A stretch of 64,000 bases of DNA from JBBREP01 sp038202885 (GTDB taxonomy: Bacteria; Actinomycetota; Acidimicrobiia; IMCC26256; PALSA-610): positions 14,589-78,588 of the forward strand of contig JBBREP010000007.1 in assembly GCA_038202885.1 (NCBI GenBank), given 5' to 3'. A program made the translations under genes and the position numbers. The first letter of the stretch is position 1; each line of letters begins with the position of its first letter. Shown piece by piece: positions 9,003 to 18,366 of this stretch. Under the pieces are notes generated by a model. It ran no database searches and was not told where the DNA came from. It was given only the letters and a program-made list of their open reading frames with translations.

Positions 9003-11741
9003 TCACCTCGAGATGAGCGGTATCGATGTCGGATGCCACGGAGCGTCCGATCGGTGAGCGACAAGCGCTGCCGACATCGCTGTGGCGTCGATCGGTCGAG
9101 CAAAGAAGTATCCCTGAAGAGCGTCACAGCCCAGTTGATCAAGGATCACGCATTGCTCTTCGCTTTCGACGCCCTCCGCGACCGTCGTGAGCCCGAGCGT
9201 CTTCGTCAGCTCGATGATGCTGCGGACCATCGCGATGCCGTCGGGTCCGTCGCAGACGTGATCGACGAACGATTTGTCGATCTTGACGATGTCGGCCGGA
9301 AGGGTAGCGAGGTAGCTCAGCGACGAGTACCCGGTGCCGAAGTCGTCGATGGCGATTCGGATGCCCTGCTGCTTGAAAGCGTTGAGTCGTTCGATGGCCT
9401 CGTCGCGGTTCTCCATGACGGCACTTTCGGTCACCTCCAAGACGAGGGCGTGCGGTTCGAGTCCGGACTGGGCGAGCGCGTGGGCGACATCGTTCATGAC
9501 GTTGGGGTCGTTGAGTTGGCGCGCCGAGAGGTTGACGCTGATGTAGAAGCGATCGTCGACGACACCGATCGTGCGCCACGACTGCACCCGCCGACACGCG
9601 TCGACGAGAACCTGACGACCGAGCGCGACGATCAGGCCGGTCGATTCCGCCGCAGGGATGAACTCGTTCGGCGCGATGCGTCCGCGGATCGGATGCTGCC
9701 AGCGCACGAGCGCCTCAGCTCCGGCGATGGCACGCGTGTGCGGATGGATCGTTGGCTGGTAGAAGACCTCGAATTCGTGTTCCTCGATACCGCGGCGCAG
9801 GTCGGCAGCCAGGCGCAGGCGATTCATGGCTTCGTCGTGCATCACCGGTCGGTAGATCTCGAATCGCCCCTTGCCATTGTGTTTGGCCATAAACATCGCG
9901 AGGTCCGCATCACGTAGCAGATCCTCGGGACTGTCGTCGACAGCGTGGCCGACCGCGATACCGATACTGGCACGGACCAACAACTCTGCGTCGCCGACCT
10001 GGAACGGCGCGTCGAAGTCGGCAACGATGCGCCGCGCGACGGATTCGGCCAAACCTGGCATCTCTCCCGCTTCGAGCAGGAGCGCGAACTCGTCGCCGCC
10101 GAAGCGGGCAAGGGTGTCGCCGGGGCGGGTTGCGCGACGGAGTCGTTCGGCGACCGCGTTGAGTAGCAGATCGCCGGTGGGGCGGCCGAGACTGTCGTTG
10201 ACCGTCTTGAAGTCGTCGAGGTCCAAGAACAACACCGCGATCTCTCTGACGTCTCGATCGTGACGCCGCAGCGCGTTCTGGACTCGGTCGAGGAACAACG
10301 TGCGATTCGCCAAGCCGGTGAGGTCGTCGTAATACGCCTGCTGATGTACGCGTGCTTCGAGCGCTCGTCGTTCCGTCACGTCACGCAGGTTCGCGACGAT
10401 CGCGCCGACATCGGGATCGTCGAGCCGGTTCGTGACGATCGCCTCGACGACCCGCCAGCTTCCGTCGAGGTGCCGGATGCGCGACTCGATCGTGGCCGAG
10501 GCGCCCAGACCCGCCGCAACGACCTGGTCGTACGCCGCAACGACGGCGTTGGCGCCGTCGGGGTCAATCATCGTATCGAAGGTGTGACCTACGAGTTCGG
10601 TAGAACCGGCGCCGAAAATGGCTTGCGCCGCGGGGCTCGCGTATTGCAGCACGTGATCGAGCGATACCAGCACGACGCCGTCCGACGACTTCTGGATCAA
10701 GGACCGAAACATGTGGTCGTCGCGCGCCCGGTCGCGGCGAGCATCCATGAGTGCTCGTGCCACTATCCGCATCCGCGTCAGCACGAGGAGAAACTCCAGT
10801 GCGGCCGTTGCCGCCAAGAGTGCGACCTCGACGTTCACACCGCGTCGATCTTGCACGATCAACACCACCGGAGCCGCCAGCGCGGCGATCGTGAGGGGCA
10901 CGATCATCGCGCCGTCGCGTCTCGGTGCTTCCGTGGAAGTGACCGTGATGACCGACATCGATGGGTGGAGCGCGGCGGCGCCCCACAGCGCGTACGACGC
11001 AATCCAGCCGAAGTCCACGAGGCTTCCGCCCGAATACGACCCGTGTGCGACAAGCACGACGTAGATCGCGTCGGCGGCCAGCATGGTGGTCACACTTGCT
11101 ACGAGCAAGACGAAGGCCACGTTCGACGTTCGACGATTCGTGACCAGGTGCAAGAGCACCGCGAGTATGACGAGATCGAGCGCCGGATAGGCAATAGCAA
11201 TCGTCTTGTCGGCCACCGTGAGTGTCTGATCGCGAGCATACGGAGCCATGACGAATACCCACGCCAAGACTCCGACGCCGAGCGCGATGATCGCACCGTC
11301 GATCGCGCCGATTAGGTGTTCACCGCGCACGTGAGTTCGAATCAGTGCGACCATCCCCGCGGCCAGAATCGGGTACGCCGCGAGGTACAACACGTCCGGG
11401 CCATGACTGGCGACGAGATCGCGGCCGAACACCGATGGGGCGTCGAAGGCGACGTCGGCGAAGGCGAACAACGCCAGACCGACCGCGAACAGCGACCAGG
11501 GTCGGCGGTGTTCGCATCGATGGATACGAACACCGATCAAGATCGCCGCGACCGATGAAAATCCAAACGACCAGTACACGACGCTCTGCAGTGTGCCTTG
11601 CGGTAGGAAGTAGTACACCGTCGCGCCGACGACCGCCAGAGTCAGGTAGAGCCACCAGGCGGCCTTTGACCAATGCACAGTGTTGCCGTCAGAATTGTGG
11701 TCGACTGCGATTCCACGCTCGACGAACGCGGCGGCGTTCAC
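9003..11741 (-). CDS. membrane PAS-GGDEF-EAL c-di-GMP protein
   Basis: A 912-residue protein. Residues about 30-330 form eight or more membrane helices, followed by PAS (about 343-460), GGDEF and EAL domains. The cyclase motif GGDEF is intact (548-552), with a product-inhibition RxxD (RPGD 539-542) five residues before it. The phosphodiesterase domain keeps EAL (676-678), the DDFGTGYSS loop and QGYFFARP, so both activities may be retained. It would make and/or degrade c-di-GMP at the membrane in response to a PAS ligand. The GTG start overlaps the stop of the upstream cyclase gene as GTGA, indicating translational coupling. It converges on an acyl-CoA dehydrogenase. Confidence 0.93.
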   Translation of the reverse strand: MNAAAFVERGIAVDHNSDGNTVHWSKAAWWLYLTLAVVGATVYYFLPQGTLQSVVYWSFGFSSVAAILIGVRIHRCEHRRPWSLFAVGLALFAFADVAFDAPSVFGRDLVASHGPDVLYLAAYPILAAGMVALIRTHVRGEHLIGAIDGAIIALGVGVLAWVFVMAPYARDQTLTVADKTIAIAYPALDLVILAVLLHLVTNRRTSNVAFVLLVASVTTMLAADAIYVVLVAHGSYSGGSLVDFGWIASYALWGAAALHPSMSVITVTSTEAPRRDGAMIVPLTIAALAAPVVLIVQDRRGVNVEVALLAATAALEFLLVLTRMRIVARALMDARRDRARDDHMFRSLIQKSSDGVVLVSLDHVLQYASPAAQAIFGAGSTELVGHTFDTMIDPDGANAVVAAYDQVVAAGLGASATIESRIRHLDGSWRVVEAIVTNRLDDPDVGAIVANLRDVTERRALEARVHQQAYYDDLTGLANRTLFLDRVQNALRRHDRDVREIAVLFLDLDDFKTVNDSLGRPTGDLLLNAVAERLRRATRPGDTLARFGGDEFALLLEAGEMPGLAESVARRIVADFDAPFQVGDAELLVRASIGIAVGHAVDDSPEDLLRDADLAMFMAKHNGKGRFEIYRPVMHDEAMNRLRLAADLRRGIEEHEFEVFYQPTIHPHTRAIAGAEALVRWQHPIRGRIAPNEFIPAAESTGLIVALGRQVLVDACRRVQSWRTIGVVDDRFYISVNLSARQLNDPNVMNDVAHALAQSGLEPHALVLEVTESAVMENRDEAIERLNAFKQQGIRIAIDDFGTGYSSLSYLATLPADIVKIDKSFVDHVCDGPDGIAMVRSIIELTKTLGLTTVAEGVESEEQCVILDQLGCDALQGYFFARPIDATAMSAALVAHRSDAPWHPTSIPLISR

Positions 11742-13510
11742 GAGCGTGGCGCTGGTGCCGGCGCGATCGGCGGTGTGTCGCGCCGGGGATCGCCGTGCGG
11801 ATCACCGGGTTGTGTGGTGCCCAGGGTCGGCACGTCGGTCGGAAGTCGGTCAGCGAGGATGACGCGGTTGCGCCCCGCGACCTTGGCCGCGAGCAGCGCT
11901 TGATCGGCAGCTGCGAGTGTCTCCGCGAAGGTGCTGTGTCTGGTCGACGATGTGACGCCGAACGACACAGTGAACGCCGGGACGCCACCGGCGGTGAGCG
12001 TGAGCGCGAGGTTCTCGCGTACGCGTTCGAGTACGGCGATTGCGACTTCGGTGCTGCAATCGGGGAGCACGATTACGAACTCCTCGCCGCCGTAACGCGC
12101 GACCATGTCGCTCGGCCGAACGGAATCTCGCATGATCGTCGCGAACATTCGAAGCGCCTGATCACCCGCGTCGTGGCCGTACGTGTCGTTCAGAATCTTG
12201 AAGTGGTCGAGGTCGCCGTAGGCAAGCGTGTATTGGGTTGCTTCGTAGTGAAGGTCGCGCACGCGGTCTTCGAGACTCCGCCGGTTTAACAATCCGGTGA
12301 GTGGATCACTGTGGGCCTGCATCTCGGACTTCTCGAAGGCGCGAACCATCGCGACGCGTTCCGACGCTTTCCGTGAGGCGATCTCCAGGTAGCGGATGTC
12401 GTCTTCGGTGGGCGGATTGTTGTCGGCTCCCGTGGCGTGGGTGACTCCCACGGTCTTGCCGGCCACGCTCACCGGAACGCAAACCGCGGAACAGTCGCCC
12501 GACGGTCGGTGTTTCAGGTACGGACAGGCGTCGAGCACGCGACTGGATGGAAAGACAAGTGTGTGGGCCCGAATGGTCGCGGGACATTCTTGGGGCGATA
12601 GCACGCCACACCCGCTGCGCTCGCCGGCTCCGTCCGCTGTGTGGAACGTGCGACGGAAGTGTGCCCGGCTCGAGTCGGCCACGAGCATCTCCACCTGCAG
12701 GTTCGGTACCGCAGCTGGCATCGCTTCGCGCAAGAGGTCGTACACGTCGGGTTCGGCCGTCGACATGTCCAGCGCCTGTTGCAGCACCGTCTCGAACCTC
12801 AGCCGTCGCATTGCCGTGCGCTGCGAGTGTTCTCGTTGCCGTGCGCGCTGGCCAAATACGACTGTGCCGATCAACACCGCGGTAGCGAACAAGCCATCCA
12901 AGACAACGACGACAGTGCCACCGGTGCCGAGATGGTCCGTCGCCCGCTGGCGATCGGCGGTGGTGACCTGCGTTACCTGTTCGACGGCGTTCGCGGTGAG
13001 GCTCCACATCCGCGCGAATGCCGTACGTTCCGCGGCGATCAGTCCAAGGATCGATGCCGTCGATGCGCCGGCAAGGAGCGGGGCCAGGTCCGTCACCGTC
13101 TTGAAAAACTTTGCGTTCACGAACTCGAGGTTGCTTCCCACGGCCGAAAGTCCCATCGCACGAAGCGCCTTGGCCAGATCCTGTGCCTGCGACTGCTCGT
13201 CGGCGATGTGTTGCGTGCCTTTGGCCAAGTCGACCGGATCGATCTTTGGAGCCGTCGCGGACAACAATGCGATTCGCTGTTCGACGAAGAGTTGCCAGTC
13301 GGAGAGCGTCGTGCGCAGTTCTCCCACGTAATGGCGCGCGAGGTCATCGCGGCCCACCTGCTTGAGGGCGCGCTGTCCTGAGACCATCGGACTGATGCTG
13401 AAGAACGCCGACACCATCGTCGTCATCAATAAGAGCGCGCCGAGTGTCAGGATCATTCGCCGAGCCCGCATCAGCCCGGGTTCACGCTCGAAGACCGCGC
13501 CGGAATTCAT
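11738..13510 (-). CDS. membrane GAF-GGDEF diguanylate cyclase
   Basis: A 590-residue protein with a transmembrane helix near 18-40, an extracytoplasmic helical sensor of about 155 residues, a second helix near 199-220, a GAF domain (about 240-390) and a GGDEF domain. The active-site variant GGEEF (474-478) is catalytic in known cyclases, and RPSD (465-468) forms an inhibitory site. The GAF domain has five cysteines (301, 309, 329, 340, 344), suggesting redox or metal sensing. The frame extends to 13705, but MNSGAVFERE at 13510 is preferred because the first helix follows directly. Its stop overlaps the next gene's GTG. Confidence 0.9.
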   Translation of the reverse strand: MNSGAVFEREPGLMRARRMILTLGALLLMTTMVSAFFSISPMVSGQRALKQVGRDDLARHYVGELRTTLSDWQLFVEQRIALLSATAPKIDPVDLAKGTQHIADEQSQAQDLAKALRAMGLSAVGSNLEFVNAKFFKTVTDLAPLLAGASTASILGLIAAERTAFARMWSLTANAVEQVTQVTTADRQRATDHLGTGGTVVVVLDGLFATAVLIGTVVFGQRARQREHSQRTAMRRLRFETVLQQALDMSTAEPDVYDLLREAMPAAVPNLQVEMLVADSSRAHFRRTFHTADGAGERSGCGVLSPQECPATIRAHTLVFPSSRVLDACPYLKHRPSGDCSAVCVPVSVAGKTVGVTHATGADNNPPTEDDIRYLEIASRKASERVAMVRAFEKSEMQAHSDPLTGLLNRRSLEDRVRDLHYEATQYTLAYGDLDHFKILNDTYGHDAGDQALRMFATIMRDSVRPSDMVARYGGEEFVIVLPDCSTEVAIAVLERVRENLALTLTAGGVPAFTVSFGVTSSTRHSTFAETLAAADQALLAAKVAGRNRVILADRLPTDVPTLGTTQPGDPHGDPRRDTPPIAPAPAPRS

Positions 13511-13743
13511 CAAGGCAGCAGACGTCGGGCGAGAGCGGAAAGCGCCGTCGGTGCAGTGGTGGCCGGCCGCGTCACGACCGCGATTCGCGCCGCGTGCGGG
13601 TGTCGCGGTGCCAACATGGCCATGAGTCCTCGTGGTGGCGTGCATCGAGCGACGCTCGGTCACGCGCACCTCTATGAGTCGGACTCCATCGTCATCGGCC
13701 ACCACGCCGCCGTGGTGAAGGGCCTTTTGTGCCCGGGACCAGG

Positions 13744-15087
13744 TCAGCCCCGGGTATAGGCGTCGGCGACGACGAGGGCGTCGTCGAGCATCGCAATGCC
13801 CTGCTTGGCTTCCTCAGGGCTGATCACGAGCGGCGGCACCACGTGGAGGCGGTTGAAGTGTGTGAACGGCCAGAGCCCGGCGGCCTTGCACGCGGCGGCG
13901 AGCTCTACCATCGGGGCCGTATCGGCGCCTGTGGCATTGAACGGCACGAGCATCTCGCGTGTGGCGCGATCCCGGACGAGCTCGATGGCCCAGAAACACC
14001 CGAGCCCGCGCACTTCACCCACGCTCGGGTGCCGCTCGGCGAGCGCGCGCAGGCCAGGCCCGAACACCTCGTCGCCGAGGTGGCGCGACCGTTCGAGGAT
14101 GCCCTCGTCTTCGAACACGTTGATGCTCGCGACGGCCGACGCGCACGCGAGCGGATGGCCGCTGTAGGTGAGACCGCCGGGATAAGGCCGCTTCGCGAAC
14201 GTCGCGGCGATCCGGCGCGAGATCACGACGCCGCCCAACGGTACGTAGCCGCTGTTGATGCCTTTGGCGAACGCGATGAGGTCGGGGGTGACGTCCCAGT
14301 GCTGCACCGCGAACCACTCGCCGCACCGGCCGAAACCAGCCATCACTTCGTCGCAGATCATCACGATGCCGTGGCGGTCGCACAGATCGCGCACGCCCTG
14401 GAGGTAGCCGTCGGGAGGTACGAGAATGCCGTTGGTGCCCACAACCGTCTCGATCATGATCGCGGCGATCGTGGTCGGGCCCTCCATCATGATCGTGAGG
14501 TCGAGATGTTCGAGCGCCCGCCCGCACTCTTCGGCCTCGGTGCTGGCGTGGAAGGCCGACCGGTACAGATACGGGCCGTGGAAGTGCACGACGCCAGGCA
14601 TGCCAGGCTCGCTCGGCCAGCGCCGCGGGTCGCCGGTGAACGTGATCGCCGCGCCGGTAGAGCCGTGGTAGCTGCGGTACATCGTGAGGATCTTCTGGCG
14701 GCCGGTGTGCAGGCGGGCCATGCGCGCCGCGTTCTCGGTGGCCTCGGCGCCGCCGTTCGTGAAGAACACCATGTCGAGATCGCCGGGCGCGCGTTCGGCG
14801 ATGAGACGCGCGGCCTCGCCGCGCACGTCGTTCGCGAATCCGGGCGCGACGGTGCAGAGCTTGGCGGCCTGCTCTTGAATCGCCGCAACGACCTTGGGGT
14901 GTTGATGGCCGAGGTTGAGGTTGATGAGCTGGCTCGAAAAGTCGAGGTAACGCCGGCCTTCTTCGTCCCAGAACCAACAACCTTCGCCGCCCACAATCGG
15001 CAACGGATCGATCAGTGCCTGCGCGCTCCAAGAGTGGAACACGTGCCCGCGGTCATTGGCGCGCGTCTGACTCGTGTGATCGGTCAT
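13744..15087 (-). CDS. class III (omega) aminotransferase
   Basis: A 447-residue PLP enzyme transferring an amino group from an omega-amine, such as beta-alanine or taurine, to a keto acid. K275 in AFAKGINSGY forms the Schiff base, D246 in MICDEVMAG contacts the pyridine nitrogen, and FFTNGGAEATENA (108-120) binds the phosphate. It follows the CoA-acylating semialdehyde dehydrogenase by 18 bases on the same strand. The aminotransferase would generate a semialdehyde (for example malonate semialdehyde from beta-alanine) that the dehydrogenase turns into an acyl-CoA. A GGAGA ribosome site precedes the ATG. The exact substrate is open. Confidence 0.9.
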   Translation of the reverse strand: MTDHTSQTRANDRGHVFHSWSAQALIDPLPIVGGEGCWFWDEEGRRYLDFSSQLINLNLGHQHPKVVAAIQEQAAKLCTVAPGFANDVRGEAARLIAERAPGDLDMVFFTNGGAEATENAARMARLHTGRQKILTMYRSYHGSTGAAITFTGDPRRWPSEPGMPGVVHFHGPYLYRSAFHASTEAEECGRALEHLDLTIMMEGPTTIAAIMIETVVGTNGILVPPDGYLQGVRDLCDRHGIVMICDEVMAGFGRCGEWFAVQHWDVTPDLIAFAKGINSGYVPLGGVVISRRIAATFAKRPYPGGLTYSGHPLACASAVASINVFEDEGILERSRHLGDEVFGPGLRALAERHPSVGEVRGLGCFWAIELVRDRATREMLVPFNATGADTAPMVELAAACKAAGLWPFTHFNRLHVVPPLVISPEEAKQGIAMLDDALVVADAYTRG

Positions 15088-15105
15088 GGTGATGGGTCTC
15101 CGATG

Positions 15106-16653
15106 TCAGCGGTTCTCTGGGAAGTTGAGATCGACGTCGCTTCGGTGCCCCTCGGGGGATTCGGCCGACTGCCCCTGGGGGCGCGTACCGGAGGCGAGCG
15201 GGGGTAGCGGCGCGCCCCACCGGCTCGTGACGACCTTGCCCCGCGTGTAGAACTGGACGCCTTCGGGTCCGTACATGTGCGTGTCACCAAACAGCGAGGC
15301 CTTCCAACCGCCGAAACTGTAGGCAGCTACCGGGACTGGAATCGCCACGTTCACGCCCACCATGCCGGCGCGCACGTCGAACTGAAATCGGCGCGCGGCG
15401 CCGCCGTCGCGCGTGTAGATCGCGGCGCCGTTCCCCCACGGGTTGTCGTTGACGATCGCGAGCGCTTCGTCGAAGGAGCCGGCGCGCACCACGCACAACA
15501 CGGGACCAAAGATCTCGTCGGTGTACACACGCATTGCGGTCGTGACGTGGTCGAGCAACGACACGCCGAGGAAGAAGCCACCACCATCAACGCGCAACGT
15601 GCGGCCGTCGACCACGACGGTCGCGCCTTGCGCCGCGGCCCCCTCGACGTAGGACGCCACCTTGTCGCGGTGCTCGCATGTGATGAGCGGGCCCATATCT
15701 GAATCGGGGTCGGTGCCGGGTCCGATGCGCAACGACGGGAGCCGTCGCGCGATCTCAGCGACAAGATCGTCCGCAATGTCGCCAACGGCGACGACCACAG
15801 ACACCGCCATGCAACGCTCACCGGCGGAGCCGTACGCCGCGCTGATCGCGCCGTCGGCCGCCAGCGCGAGGTCGGCGTCGGGCATCACGACCATGTGGTT
15901 CTTGGCACCGCCGAGGGCCTGCACCCTCTTGCCGCGCGCCGTGCCCGTCTCGTACACGTACTGCGCGATGGGCGTGGAGCCGACGAAGCTCACGGCCTGG
16001 ATCGTGGGGTGCTCCAGGATGCGGTCGACAGCCACCTTGTCGCCGTGCACCACGTTGCACACGCCGGCGGGAACGCCAGCCTCGTGCAGAACCTCGGCGA
16101 GGAACAACGCCGCGCTCGGATCCTTCTCGGAGGGCTTGAGGATGAACGTGTTGCCACACGCGATGGCGTTCGCCACCATCCACAGCGGCACCATCGCCGG
16201 GAAATTGAACGGCGTGATGCCGGCGACCACTCCAAGTGGCTGGCGGATGGAGTACACGTCGACGCCCGTGGCGACCTGCTCGCTGAAGCCGCCCTTCAGC
16301 AGTTGTGGCACACCGCACGCGAACTCGACATTCTCGATCCCGCGCGCGATCTCGCCGAGTGCGTCGGAGGTGACCTTGCCATGCTCCGCGGTGATGATCG
16401 CGGCGAGTTCCTTGCGGCGCGCATCGAGCAACGCGCGCGCGCGGAACAGCACCTCGGCGCGGCGCGACAACGACGTAGCGCGCCATGCTCCGAAGGCCTC
16501 GGCCGCGCGATCGACGGCCGCGTCGACCTCGGCCACCGAAGCGAGGTCGACGGCGCCAGTCTGCTCGCCGGTCGCGGGGTCGAACACCGGGCTTGAGCGC
16601 CCCGATTCGCCGACGACCGAACGCCCCCCGATCCAATGGCTGATCCGTTGCAT
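15106..16653 (-). CDS. mmsA: CoA-acylating methylmalonate-semialdehyde dehydrogenase
   Basis: A 515-residue NAD-dependent aldehyde dehydrogenase that converts malonate or methylmalonate semialdehyde to acetyl- or propionyl-CoA. The catalytic nucleophile is C281 in GERCMAVS. The NAD motifs FVGSTPIAQYVYETG (223-237) and TPFNFPAMVPLW (147-158) are family-typical. The C-terminus is unusual. After VVTSRW comes a Pro/Ser/Gly-rich stretch (about 480-504) encoded by the dispersed GC-rich repeat, and only then SDVDLNFPENR, which looks like the normal family end. A TAACCT hexamer (16660-16665) sits 6 bases before the ATG, indicating a leaderless message. Confidence 0.92.
   Translation of the reverse strand: MQRISHWIGGRSVVGESGRSSPVFDPATGEQTGAVDLASVAEVDAAVDRAAEAFGAWRATSLSRRAEVLFRARALLDARRKELAAIITAEHGKVTSDALGEIARGIENVEFACGVPQLLKGGFSEQVATGVDVYSIRQPLGVVAGITPFNFPAMVPLWMVANAIACGNTFILKPSEKDPSAALFLAEVLHEAGVPAGVCNVVHGDKVAVDRILEHPTIQAVSFVGSTPIAQYVYETGTARGKRVQALGGAKNHMVVMPDADLALAADGAISAAYGSAGERCMAVSVVVAVGDIADDLVAEIARRLPSLRIGPGTDPDSDMGPLITCEHRDKVASYVEGAAAQGATVVVDGRTLRVDGGGFFLGVSLLDHVTTAMRVYTDEIFGPVLCVVRAGSFDEALAIVNDNPWGNGAAIYTRDGGAARRFQFDVRAGMVGVNVAIPVPVAAYSFGGWKASLFGDTHMYGPEGVQFYTRGKVVTSRWGAPLPPLASGTRPQGQSAESPEGHRSDVDLNFPENR
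15147..15207 (+). repeat. dispersed GC-rich repeat inside the mmsA C-terminus
   Basis: A full copy (15171-15207) begins GCCCCT and ends GCGAGCGGGGGTAG. By position, 32 of 37 bases match the copy in coaA. A partial head (GCCCCTCGGGG) precedes it at 15148-15158. It lies antisense to mmsA and keeps the reading frame open, adding about 25 residues. All four copies in the window read in the same direction on the plus strand. Confidence 0.7.
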
Positions 16654-16710
16654 CGGCCCAGGTTAGACACCGAGGTCCGATCGACCACCAGCGTTCATTA
16701 GCGTGCGCCG
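16654..16710. promoter_or_regulatory. divergent leaderless promoters of mmsA and coaA
   Basis: The 57-bp spacer between the two start codons carries TAACCT (minus, 16665-16660) six bases before the mmsA ATG. It also carries TAGCGT (plus, 16699-16704) six bases before the coaA GTG. Neither gene has a ribosome-binding sequence in the remaining space. Confidence 0.65.
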
Positions 16711-17712
16711 GTGGACAATGCGCTCTCACCGTTTCTGGAGCTGTCGCGCGCCGAATGGGCGCGATTGCGTGCGAATACGCCGCTGACGCTCGATGAGGAG
16801 GAGCTCGTTGCGCTCCGTGGGGTCAACGAGTTCGTCGCGCTTGACGAGGTGCGCGACGTCTATCTCCCGCTGTCGCGACTGCTGAATCTGCGCGTGGCCG
16901 CCACCCAGCATCTTCACGAGGTCACGAGTGGGTTCCTCGGCGTGCTCACGCCGCGGGTGCCGTTCGTGATCGCCGTCGCCGGCAGTGTGGCGGTGGGCAA
17001 GAGCACGATCTCGCGCATTCTCCAGGCGCTCCTCGCTCGCTGGCCCGGCCATCCCAGTGTCGATCTGGTCACCACCGATGGGTTCCTGTATCCCAACGCC
17101 GAGCTCGAGCGCCGCGGACTGTTGACCCGCAAGGGCTTCCCAGAGAGCTACGACGTGCGCCGGCTGCGCGGCATGCTTGCCGACTTGAAGTCGGGCGCCG
17201 AGCGGGTTGAGGTGCCGCTGTATTCGCACATCACCTACGACGTCGTGGCCGACGAGGTGATGACCATCTCACGCCCCGACATCGTGATCGTCGAAGGCAT
17301 CAACGTCTTGCAGGTACCGCCGACAGGTGCGAGCGGGGGTGGAACCGCGAGCCCCTCGGGGCGCGAGCCGAAGGCGAGCGGGGGTGGAGGCGAGGCCACC
17401 GATCACGTGCACGTGTCGGACTACTTCGACTTTTCCATCTACGTGGATGCAGTGGAGACCGACGTGGAGCAGTGGTATGTCGACCGCACGTTCGCGTTGC
17501 GCGAGGGCGCGTTCCAACAGCCCGATTCGTTCTTCCACTTCCTCACGCCGCTCGGCGACGACCAGGTACGCGAGTTTGCGCACATGATCTGGAACACCAT
17601 CAACGGCGTGAACCTGCGTGAAAACATCGCGCCCACGCGTTCGCGCGCCCATCTCATCTTGGAAAAGGGCCCGGACCACTCAGTACGCAGCGTCCGGCTC
17701 CGCAAACTCTGA
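16711..17712 (+). CDS. coaA: type I pantothenate kinase
   Basis: A 333-residue cytoplasmic kinase for the first step of CoA synthesis (pantothenate to 4'-phosphopantothenate). The P-loop is GSVAVGKST (91-99). DLVTTDGFLYPN (118-129) and the pantothenate-site region SYDVRRLRGML are characteristic. Family members are about 310-316 residues, and the excess is an insertion near 203-233 (Gly/Ser/Pro-rich, encoded by the dispersed repeat). It falls between the strand ending INVLQ and the strand starting HVSDYFDFS, a surface loop in known structures. The GTG start lies six bases after a TAGCGT hexamer. Confidence 0.93.
   Translation: MDNALSPFLELSRAEWARLRANTPLTLDEEELVALRGVNEFVALDEVRDVYLPLSRLLNLRVAATQHLHEVTSGFLGVLTPRVPFVIAVAGSVAVGKSTISRILQALLARWPGHPSVDLVTTDGFLYPNAELERRGLLTRKGFPESYDVRRLRGMLADLKSGAERVEVPLYSHITYDVVADEVMTISRPDIVIVEGINVLQVPPTGASGGGTASPSGREPKASGGGGEATDHVHVSDYFDFSIYVDAVETDVEQWYVDRTFALREGAFQQPDSFFHFLTPLGDDQVREFAHMIWNTINGVNLRENIAPTRSRAHLILEKGPDHSVRSVRLRKL
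17329..17387 (+). repeat. dispersed GC-rich repeat inserted in frame in coaA
   Basis: A 14-bp tail fragment, GCGAGCGGGGGTGG (17329-17342), is followed by a complete 37-bp unit (17351-17387) that begins GCCCCTCGGGGCGCG and ends with the same 14-mer. The insert keeps the pantothenate kinase frame open and encodes Gly/Ser-rich residues. Confidence 0.8.
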
Positions 17713-17731
17713 GTGTCCGCCGGCCGCTCGC

Positions 17732-18364
17732 TCAGGCCTGGGCGGTGCCCGCGTCGTCGCCGCGGATGCCTCGCAGGCCGAACCAGGCCAGCTCGGCGAG
17801 CCAGTGAGCGAGGCGCTCGGGGTCGGGATGCTCGTCGTGGTCGTCGCCCGCGATCGATCGCCTGCTGGTGGCCTCGGCGATGCCGACGATGGCGTGCGCG
17901 AGCACCGATCGATGATCGGGATCGACGGGTAGGTCGATCAGCGTCTCGATGACGCGGGCGCCCTGTTCGAGCACGCGCTCGGCCCGCTCGGCAAACTCGG
18001 GGTCGTTGCGCACCGACGCACCGAACAGCAGGCGGAACGCTGGCGGGTCGTCGCGCACGAACGCGAAGTAGGCGTTGAAACCGGCCTCGACCCTGGCGCG
18101 GCCGCTCATCCCCGGTTCGGCTGCAGCTGCAAGCTTCGTGAGCAGCCGCGCTCCCACATCGTCGAGCAGCTCGAGAAACAGCGCGCGCTTGTTCTGAAAA
18201 TGTTGGTAGAGCACCGGCTTGGTGACACCCGCCGCGGCGGCGACATCATCCATCGACGTGGCGTGAAAGCCTCGTTCGGAGAACACCTCGCCGGCGACGT
18301 CGAGGAGTTGGCGGCGCCGTTGCTGGGCGGGCAGTCGCGTGCTGCGCGACGCGGCTGCGACCAT
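17732..18364 (-). CDS. TetR family transcriptional regulator
   Basis: A 210-residue regulator. The N-terminal helix-turn-helix spans about residues 15-62, including FSERGFHATSMDDVAAAAGV and the recognition helix TKPVLYQHFQNKRALF. The C-terminal ligand domain resembles TetR members that control lipid or acyl-CoA metabolism (VRDDPPAFRLLFG). It starts three bases after the stop of the aldo/keto reductase, so the two are cotranscribed and the regulator may control its own operon. It converges with coaA, whose stop is 20 bases away. The inducer is unknown. Confidence 0.9.
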   Translation of the reverse strand: MVAAASRSTRLPAQQRRRQLLDVAGEVFSERGFHATSMDDVAAAAGVTKPVLYQHFQNKRALFLELLDDVGARLLTKLAAAAEPGMSGRARVEAGFNAYFAFVRDDPPAFRLLFGASVRNDPEFAERAERVLEQGARVIETLIDLPVDPDHRSVLAHAIVGIAEATSRRSIAGDDHDEHPDPERLAHWLAELAWFGLRGIRGDDAGTAQA

Positions 18365-18366
18365 CC

